Assembly (NCBI RefSeq): GCF_021582895.2
Contig: NZ_CP091139.2
Location: 248,001-312,000 of the forward strand
Direction of reading: 5' to 3'
DNA from: Microbacterium elymi
GTDB lineage: Bacteria; Actinomycetota; Actinomycetes; Actinomycetales; Microbacteriaceae
Length of the DNA: 64,000 nt
Shown: one piece after another, positions 58,766 to 64,000 of the stretch
Position numbering within the stretch: the stretch's first letter is position 1
How the letters are laid out: each line of letters begins with the position of its first letter
Notes under the pieces: generated by a model
Database searches by the model: none
What the model was told of the DNA's origin: nothing
The model's input: the letters and a program-made list of their open reading frames with translations, nothing else
Translations under genes and position numbers: made by a program

Positions 58766-59201
58766 TCGTCGGGCGCGAGCACGCGGACCCCGCGGTCGTG
58801 CACGACGAACTGCGCCCGCACCCGGACCCCGGCCCGTGCGCACGCCGCACCGAGTCCGCGCGCCCACGCGCGCTCCTCGGCGCCCACCTGCGGCCCACCC
58901 GGCCGCTCCCATGAGAACACCGCCTGCGCCGCCGGGAGCTCCTCCATCAGCGCAGACACGCGCCACGCCAGCGCATCCGCGGCGGTGACGTCCCCGGATC
59001 CGGTGGCGGCGAACGTCTCCCCGGGTCGGACGGAAGATCCGCACACGGGATGATGAGGGGTGCCTGGACATCGTCCTCGTCCAGGAACATCATCCAGATC
59101 TGCCTTCTGTGGGCCTGACCCAGCAGGTGCGAGACCCGCTCGGTGAGGAGGCTGTCGTCGGTCAGCGGCGCCTCACGGTCGGCCGCGGTCTGCTTCGTCA
59201 T
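58756..59201 (-). CDS. Hypothetical protein (about 148 aa), frameshifted
   Basis: No family is recognised. The reconstructed product starts MTKQTAADREAPLTDDSLLTERVSHLLGQAHRRQIWMMFLDEDDVQAPLIIPCADLP and ends with RVLAPDDYA; the middle reads VTAADALAWRVSALMEELPAAQAVFSWERPGGPQVGAEERAWARGLGAACARAGVRVRAQFVVHDRG. Two alpha/beta parts suggest a soluble fold. A frame change near 59035, in TTCCGTCCG, is needed to join them. CAGGCT six bases upstream of the ATG may be a -10 box, and copy D of the bipartite element lies further upstream. Confidence 0.55.
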
Positions 59202-59252
59202 GCCTCCAGCCTGGCGAGGCGCTCGCTGGAGGTGGTCGCTCGGAGCCGATCT

Positions 59253-59290
59253 GTGGACAAGTCGCGGCCCACCCCCGCCTGGGGAGGAGA
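59253..59290 (-). promoter_or_regulatory. Bipartite TCCTCCCCA / GTCCACAG element, copy D
   Basis: On the minus strand TCCTCCCCA (59290-59282) is followed after 21 bases by GTCCACAG (59260-59253). CAGGCT at 59213-59208, six bases before the ATG at 59201, gives 68 bases from TCCTCCCCA to the -10 position, as in copies B and C. Confidence 0.6.
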
Positions 59291-59297
59291 GGGCGGC

Positions 59298-59642
59298 TCA
59301 GGTCGCCTCGGAGTCGAACGGCGGCACCGTGCCCGGGCTGAACGACTGCGGGACGATCGCCGCCGCGCGCGGCGCGATCGGCGGCACAGGCGGCTCGTCG
59401 TCCAGCAGCGCCTCCCGGATGATCCGCCGGGGGTCGTACTGCCGCGGATCGAGCGTGCGCCAGTCGACGTCGTCGCCGAGCTCGTCCTTCATCCTCGACT
59501 TGGCCGTGCCCAGCATCTCCCGACCCCGCGCCAGCGCCTGGGCGAGCATCGCCGCGTAGCGCGGCAGCCGATCGGGCCCGAGAAGCAGGCCGACGATCAC
59601 GCCGATCACCACCAGCTTCTCGATCGTGAGCCCGAAGATCAT
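59298..59642 (-). CDS. tatB: TatB-like Sec-independent translocase subunit
   Basis: This intact 114-residue protein has the TatB layout: MIFGLTIEKLVVIGVIVGLLLGPDRLPRYAAMLAQALARGREM, with one transmembrane helix (about 5-22), the hinge Gly-Pro, and an amphipathic helix, followed by a longer Pro-rich C-terminus. TatA/TatB form the twin-arginine translocase that exports folded proteins. TatA and TatC are not in the window, so assignment to TatB rests on the Glu near the start of the helix and on length. Confidence 0.8.
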   Translation of the reverse strand: MIFGLTIEKLVVIGVIVGLLLGPDRLPRYAAMLAQALARGREMLGTAKSRMKDELGDDVDWRTLDPRQYDPRRIIREALLDDEPPVPPIAPRAAAIVPQSFSPGTVPPFDSEAT

Positions 59643-59717
59643 GAGTTCAGATTACCCGCCGTGGCTGGCCTGCCCGCCCGCACGACTCACGTAGGCTTGC
59701 CGCGGAGGTGCGCGCCC

Positions 59718-60396
59718 ATGAGTGAGCATGATGCGAATCAGCGGTTCGTTCAGGAGGCGACGATCGAGCCCGACCACATCACGCGTGCCCGCGCGCACGC
59801 CCTCGAGCTCGGAGTCGCCCCCATCAGCCCCGCGGTGGGAGCCCAGTGCGCCGTGATCGCCGCCTGCGCGGACGCCCGCAGCATCATCGAGATCGGCACC
59901 GGCGCCGGCGTCTCCGGCCTCTGGCTCGCTGCACGGCGCGCCCCGGGCCATCCTCACCACGATCGACAGCGAGCCCGAGCACCTGGGCGTGGCACGCCAG
60001 TCGTTCTCCGAGGCGCGGATCCCTGCCGCCCGGGCACGCTTCATCGCCGGCCGTGCCGCGGAGGTGCTGCCGCGGATGAACGAGGGCTCGTACGACGTGG
60101 TGCTGGTGGATGCCGACCCCGACGGCGTGATCGAGTACGTCGAGCACGGGCTGCGCCTGGTGCGGCCGGGCGGCACCGTGCTGGTCCCGCGCGTCCTGGC
60201 CGGCGGCGCCGTCGCCGACCCGGTGCGGCGGGATGCGGTCACGACCGCCTACCGTTCGCTGATCCACGAGACGCAGAACTCGCCGGCCGTGATCGGCGCC
60301 CTGTCGCTGTCCGGCGAGGGGCTGCTCGAGCTGACCACCGTCCGCGAGGTCGGCGGCGCGAACACGTCAGCGGCCGGTCTGAGGACCGGCCGCTGA
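59718..60396 (+). CDS. Class I SAM-dependent O-methyltransferase, frameshifted
   Basis: The reconstructed protein of about 225 residues is a catechol-type O-methyltransferase of the actinobacterial family. The SAM motif IIEIGTGAGVSGLWLL, the acidic TTIDSEPEHLGVARQ strand, and VVLVDADPDGVIEYVEHGLRLVRPGG are present. Substrate unknown. A C is inserted near 59937, directly before GCTGC, and removal gives LLHGAPRAILTT. The start ATG has CGGAGG 11 bases upstream. The last codons lie inside a 15-base-pair terminator, with the TGA in its right arm. Confidence 0.88.
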
Positions 60397-60398
60397 CG
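60365..60398. terminator. Strong bidirectional hairpin terminator overlapping a stop codon
   Basis: CGTCAGCGGCCGGTC (60365-60379) and GACCGGCCGCTGACG (60384-60398) pair over 15 bases with a TGAG loop. The O-methyltransferase TGA (60394-60396) is in the right arm. It also ends transcription of the opposite-strand DUF3117 gene, which stops 18 bases away. Confidence 0.8.
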
Positions 60399-60416
60399 AA
60401 GAAGGTCGTGCGTGGA

Positions 60417-60587
60417 CTACGCGTTCACGACACCGCCGAGCACGTCGTAGAGCTCCTTCGCTTCGGCGTCGTTCACGGAGACGACAAGACGCCCGCCGCC
60501 CTCGAGCGGCACTCGTACGATGATCAGGCGCCCCTCCTTCACGGCCTCCATCGGCCCGTCTCCGGTTCTCGGCTTCATGGCTGCCAT
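60417..60587 (-). CDS. DUF3117 family small protein (56 aa)
   Basis: This 56-residue protein, too short for most gene lists, matches DUF3117, a strongly conserved small actinobacterial family: MAAMKPRTGDGPMEAVKEG near the start, LIIVRVPLEGGGRLVVSV in the middle and KELYDVLGG near the end. It is a soluble beta-rich protein of unknown function. AAGGGAG six bases before ATG 60587 is a good ribosome binding site; a second in-frame Met is three codons later. Codon bias is consistent with a real gene. Confidence 0.9.
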   Translation of the reverse strand: MAAMKPRTGDGPMEAVKEGRLIIVRVPLEGGGRLVVSVNDAEAKELYDVLGGVVNA

Positions 60588-60659
60588 CGCGGCTCCCTTT
60601 CGTCGTGGTCTGGCTGACAGTTTATCGTGTAGGCCCGACGACCGCGGAATCGCGCCCGG

Positions 60660-61876
60660 TCACGGGATCTGCCAGTACGTATTCCCCACCGCGTACATGC
60701 TGTAGACCCACCACCACTGCCCCCCGATGCAGGCCGCCAGCACGCCTGCCCGCCAGATCCCCGACCGGGGCACGGCGACCGCGCCCCACAGCGGCGACAG
60801 CGGCAGCGAGCCGGAAGACGCTGGACTGCGGGAAGAACACCGCGAGCAGGTAGACCGCGTACGAGGCCGACCACAGCCGGATCTCCGGAGAGAGCCGACG
60901 CACCCGCGCGTCGAAGACCAGGGCGGCGGCGAAGCCCAGCACGAGCAGCACCAGCACGATATAGCCGGTGATCCGCCCGAGGCCCCAGCTGTCGAACCAG
61001 AAGCCGGCGGCATCCCAGAATCCCCGGAACGGGACGAACGCGTCGACGGCGTCCACCCAGCCGCGCCGCCAGCTGAGCTCGGTGGCGAAGTAGGCATCCG
61101 GCCAGCCGGTGACCCGTCCGGCGATGACGGTCCAGGAGAGTCCCACGACCACCGCCCAGGCCCCGAGGACGAGGATGTGCACGATCTCGGCGATGCGCAG
61201 CGGCTCGCGCCGCCGCATCCGCCAGCGATGGATGCCGTGCAGTCCGAGCAGCAGCGCGAATGCGAGAACGCCGGGGCGCGTGTATCCCATCAGCGGGATG
61301 AGCAGATACAGCCAGACGTACCGGCGCTGCCGCAGGCACCACAGTGCGAGGAAGAGCCAGAGCAGGAACAGCGCCTCGGCGTACCCCACCTGGAAGATCG
61401 CCGACACCGGAGCGGCGGCGAAGAACAGGACCGCCCAGGTGGCGGCATCCACCGGCAGCCGCGGTCGCAGGCAGGGCGTACAGCACCAGGCAGGCCAGGT
61501 AGCCGGCCACCAGCGAGATGCCGATCGCCGCCACCTGCCAGCCGAGCCCGGTGCCGCCCAGCACCCGCGCCAGATACGGGTACAGCGGCATGAACGCCCA
61601 CGCGTTCTGCGTCACGTCGCCGGCGGCATCCACCGGCAGCGTGGTGGGGTAGCCGTGCACCGCGATGTACCAGTACCACTGGGCGTCCCAGCCCATCAGC
61701 AGCGCGCCCACGCCGGGATCCGCGCCATAGCGCGACTGCGGCGTGGACAGCTGCGAGGCCAGCGCGAAGAGCCCCGTCGTGACCACCCGCGCCGCCAGGT
61801 ACAGGATGCCCAGGCGCAGCGCGACCGGAAGGCGCCGCCAGCCGGTGCCGCGCCGGGTCAGCTCGGCTTCAGCCAC
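60660..61876 (-). CDS. PIG-V/GT39-type membrane mannosyltransferase, frameshifted
   Basis: The reconstructed protein of about 404 residues is a polytopic glycosyltransferase with about ten helices. The first periplasmic loop has the WDAQWYWYIAVHGYP motif (Asp followed by aromatic residues) and the AWAFMPLYPYLAR segment typical of PIG-V-like mannosyltransferases. It would use a polyprenyl-phosphate sugar on the outside of the membrane. Insertions near 61475 (GCAGC read as GCAGGC) and 60815 (AGCAGCC read as AGCGAGCC) break it, and correction gives an ending GNTYWQIP. The GTG start overlaps the 3' end of dapE. Confidence 0.85.
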
Positions 61877-62934
61877 GCCCGCAGGCCCCGCTCGACCGCC
61901 TCGATCTGGGCGATCGGCACGCGCTCCTCGTCGTGATGCGCCAGGTGCGGGTCGCCCGGGCCGTAGTTGACGGCCGGCACCCCGAGAGCCGAGAAGCGGG
62001 CGACGTCGGTCCAGCCGTACTTCGGGCGCGGCTGCGCGCCGACCGCGGCCAGGAACTCCTGCGCCAGCGGCGCATCCAGCCCGGGGCGGGCGCCGGGAGA
62101 GGCATCCGTCACCTCCACCTCGAACCCGGCGAACACGCTGCGCACATGCGCGACGGCCTCGTCGACGGTGCGGTTCGGCGCGAAACGGTAGTTCACCTCG
62201 ACCTCGCACAGGTCGGGGATGATGTTGCCGGCGATGCCGCCGCTGATCCGCACCGCGTTCAGCCCCTCGCGGTACACGAGGCCCTCGACCTCGACGTCGC
62301 GCGGCCGGTATTCGGCCAGCCGGGCCAGCACCGGCGCGGCCATGTGCACCGCGTTCTCGCCGATCCAGGCGCGCGCGCTGTGCGCGCGGACGCCGTGGGT
62401 GCGCACGGCGACCCGCAGCGTCCCGTTGCAGCCGCCTTCCACCTCGCCGTCGGACGGCTCGCCCAGGATCGCGAAGTCCGCCTCGAACAGGTCCGGTCGC
62501 TCGCGCGACAGGCGGTTCAGTCCGTTGCGCTCGGCATCGACCTCCTCGTGGTCGTACCACATCCAGGTGATGTCGACGCGGGGAGCGCGCAGTTCGGCCG
62601 CGAGCTTGAGCTGGACGGCGACCCCGGCCTTCATGTCGACGGTGCCGCGACCCCAGATGTACGGCTCGCCGTCGATCTCGATGTCGCGCGTGGGCACGTT
62701 GCCGTTGATCGGCACGGTGTCCAGGTGCCCGGCGATCACGACCCGGCGGTCACGGCCGAGGTTCGTGCGGGCCACGATCGTGTCGCCGCAGCGCACCACC
62801 TCGAGGTGGTCCAGGCCGCTCATCGCGGCGTGCACGGCGTCGGCCAGCGTCGTCTCGTCATCCGAGACGCTCGGGATGTCGCACACGACTCGGGTCAGAT
62901 CGGGGGACGTCTGGGACAGATCGAGCACCGGCAT
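61858..62934 (-). CDS. dapE: Succinyl-diaminopimelate desuccinylase
   Basis: This intact 358-residue M20-family zinc hydrolase cleaves N-succinyl-LL-diaminopimelate in lysine and peptidoglycan precursor synthesis. It has IAGHLDTVPINGN with the metal His-Asp, GRGTVDMKAGVA, WYDHEEVDAERNGL with the catalytic Glu pair, and ILGEPSDGEVEGGCNG and GVPAVNYGPGDPHLAHHDEE at the end. It is divergent from dapD, another step of the same pathway, and TAGACT six bases before the ATG suggests a leaderless transcript. Confidence 0.96.
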   Translation of the reverse strand: MPVLDLSQTSPDLTRVVCDIPSVSDDETTLADAVHAAMSGLDHLEVVRCGDTIVARTNLGRDRRVVIAGHLDTVPINGNVPTRDIEIDGEPYIWGRGTVDMKAGVAVQLKLAAELRAPRVDITWMWYDHEEVDAERNGLNRLSRERPDLFEADFAILGEPSDGEVEGGCNGTLRVAVRTHGVRAHSARAWIGENAVHMAAPVLARLAEYRPRDVEVEGLVYREGLNAVRISGGIAGNIIPDLCEVEVNYRFAPNRTVDEAVAHVRSVFAGFEVEVTDASPGARPGLDAPLAQEFLAAVGAQPRPKYGWTDVARFSALGVPAVNYGPGDPHLAHHDEERVPIAQIEAVERGLRAWLKPS

Positions 62935-62940
62935 CCTCCG

Positions 62941-62946
62941 AGTCTA
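62941..62946 (-). promoter_or_regulatory. -10 box of dapE (leaderless)
   Basis: TAGACT on the minus strand lies six bases before ATG 62934. The CGGAGG in between would be transcribed only from an upstream start. Confidence 0.5.
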
Positions 62947-63024
62947 GCCAGCGCGGTCCGCACGTCCGGGCGGGGCCGCGTTCTGGTCCGCGATTCTGGT
63001 TCGCGGTGCCCGCCACGGCCACGC

Positions 63025-63030
63025 TAGCGT
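63025..63030 (+). promoter_or_regulatory. -10 box of dapD (leaderless)
   Basis: TAGCGT is six bases before ATG 63037. The GGAGGG in between abuts the ATG, too close to act as a ribosome binding site. Confidence 0.5.
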
Positions 63031-63036
63031 GGAGGG

Positions 63037-63991
63037 ATGAGCGATCAACGGCGCGTCTTCGGGACGGGGCTTTCCACGTCCGCCTCCGACGGGACGGTTC
63101 TGGATGCCTGGTTCCCCGCACCGCGGGTGGGGCGCGGCGACGGCACCACGATGGCGACGCGCGCCGCCGAGCTGCGCAGCGGCGTCGGCGAGGACGCGCG
63201 CCGGGGCGTGCACACCGCGGTCGTGGAGCTGGAGATCGACCTCGATGCGCCGCCGGCATCGACCGCCGACGCCTACCTGCGCCTGCACGCGCTCTCGCAC
63301 CGCCTCGCGCTGCCGAACACGGTCAACCTCGACGGCGTGTTCGCCTTCCTGCCCACCGTGGCCTGGACCACCGCCGGCCCCATGCACCCGGACGACGTCG
63401 ACCGGCTGCGCGCCCCGATGCGGGCCGCCGGGATCCAGGTGCAGGGACTGGACAAGTTCCCGCGTCTGCTGGACTACGTGACACCGCCGGGGGTGCGCAT
63501 CGCCGATGCCGCGCGCGTCCGCCTGGGCGCCTACCTCTCCCCCGGCACCACGGTCATGCACGAGGGATTCGTCAACTACAACGCGGGGACCCTCGGCTCC
63601 TCGATGGTCGAAGGCCGCATCTCGCAGGGGGTGGTGGTCGGCGACGGCAGCGACATCGGCGGCGGCGCCTCGATCATGGGCACGCTCTCCGGCGGCGGCA
63701 CCCACCGGGTCGCGATCGGCGCACGGTGCCTGCTGGGCGCGAACGCCGGGGTCGGGATCTCGCTGGGCGATGACTGCGTGGTCGAGGCGGGGCTCTACGT
63801 CACCGGCGGCACCAAGGTCGTGCTGGCCGACGAGGCGGTCCGGGCGGACGGGTCACGCCCGACGGCGAAGGCGGCCGAGCTGTCCGGCCGGTCCGCCATG
63901 CTGTACCGCCGCAACTCGCTCACCGGCGCCGTCGAGGCGCTTGCGCCGGGCCGGCGTCGGGATCACCCTGAACGAGGCGCTGCACGCCTGA
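63037..63991 (+). CDS. dapD: 2,3,4,5-tetrahydropyridine-2,6-dicarboxylate N-succinyltransferase, frameshifted at end
   Basis: The reconstructed protein of about 317 residues is the actinobacterial DapD. It makes N-succinyl-2-amino-6-ketopimelate in lysine synthesis. It has [16 protein letters not shown], the trimer left-handed beta helix with [59 protein letters not shown], and [22 protein letters not shown] is inserted near 63943 (GCGCAGC read as GCGCAAGC), and removal gives the normal ending [12 protein letters not shown]. It is divergent from dapE, with about 100 bases between starts. Confidence 0.93.
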
Positions 63992-64000
63992 CGGTCCCGA

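Noticed and set aside
1..64000. Programmed frameshifting or genuine pseudogenes as the cause of the many breaks
   Set aside because: Essential genes such as murI, dapD, rph and ligD are affected alike, both fragments are fully conserved, and the breaks share one sequence context; systematic sequence error is simpler.
1..64000. CRISPR arrays, insertion sequences, prophage or integrative elements
   Set aside because: No regularly spaced repeats, transposase, integrase or phage structural genes are visible, and composition is even across the window.

Overview
The window is high-GC actinobacterial DNA, and the gene families and their order suggest Microbacteriaceae, most likely a Microbacterium or a close relative. 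The evidence is family content (DUF3039, DUF3107, DUF3117, DUF4192, UPF0182, AdnAB, UvrD2, a TatB-like protein, Ku plus LigD), very high GC with GTG starts, and many leaderless promoters in which a TANNNT box sits 6 to 8 bases before the start codon. No phage, insertion sequence, CRISPR array or rRNA is visible. About 58 protein genes and two tRNA genes (Leu-UAG and initiator Met-CAU) fill the window. No stretch longer than about 225 bases lacks a gene.

The dominant oddity is that roughly 39 of the 58 genes are interrupted by single-base frameshifts although they are clearly housekeeping genes. Most of these are one-base insertions inside or beside GCAGC (or GCTGC on the other strand), giving GCAAGC, GCGAGC or GCAGGC; the rest are mainly one-base changes in G or C runs. 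Removing the extra bases restores family-standard proteins, and each gene span has the length expected for the indels counted in it. I therefore annotate whole genes across the shifts, as CDS, and read the shifts as sequence-quality artefacts, possibly caused by a methylated GCAGC motif.

Layout. 1-2.1 kb: start of a Tad-type secretion ATPase, a luciferase-like monooxygenase and its divergent MarR regulator. 2.1-6.4 kb: tRNA-Leu, a DedA membrane protein and the NHEJ pair ku/ligD. 6.5-11.3 kb: a cation exporter, rdgB-rph-murI, divergent pncB, and DUF3039. 11.4-14.4 kb: an ABC exporter whose ATPase has a long low-complexity N-terminus. 14.6-22.2 kb: a nucleotidyltransferase, small unknown proteins, DUF4192, a family 2 glycosyltransferase and two teichoic-acid type CDP-glycerol glycerophosphotransferases. 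22.3-28 kb: HtrA-like protease, aminotransferase, nitrilase-family amidase, flavin reductase, and a TetR/SDR divergent pair. 28-48 kb: a block matching in order much of the Mycobacterium tuberculosis Rv3193c-Rv3211 region (UPF0182, PDZ/Lon-like protease, zinc metalloprotease family, a Cys-rich protein, uvrD2, nudC, adnB, adnA, DUF3107, ferritin-like protein, rhlE); the order is compared from memory. 48-64 kb: PHP phosphoesterase, an endo/exonuclease/phosphatase protein, an M24 peptidase, two citrate-synthase family genes (one with a fused HTH), a hydrolase, a stress protein, an MgtE-N/CBS protein, DUF1003, Mrp, TatB, an O-methyltransferase, DUF3117, a PIG-V type mannosyltransferase, and dapE divergent from dapD.

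The most interesting non-coding signal is a bipartite element, TCCTCCCCA plus a CCACAG/CTGTGG box, found at fixed distance upstream of four genes (16397, DUF4192, the Cys-rich protein at 33929, and the unknown gene at 59201). A related CTGTGGATAA box lies in front of the Tad ATPase. This may mark one regulon. Several palindromic operators and two intergenic inverted-repeat elements are also described.
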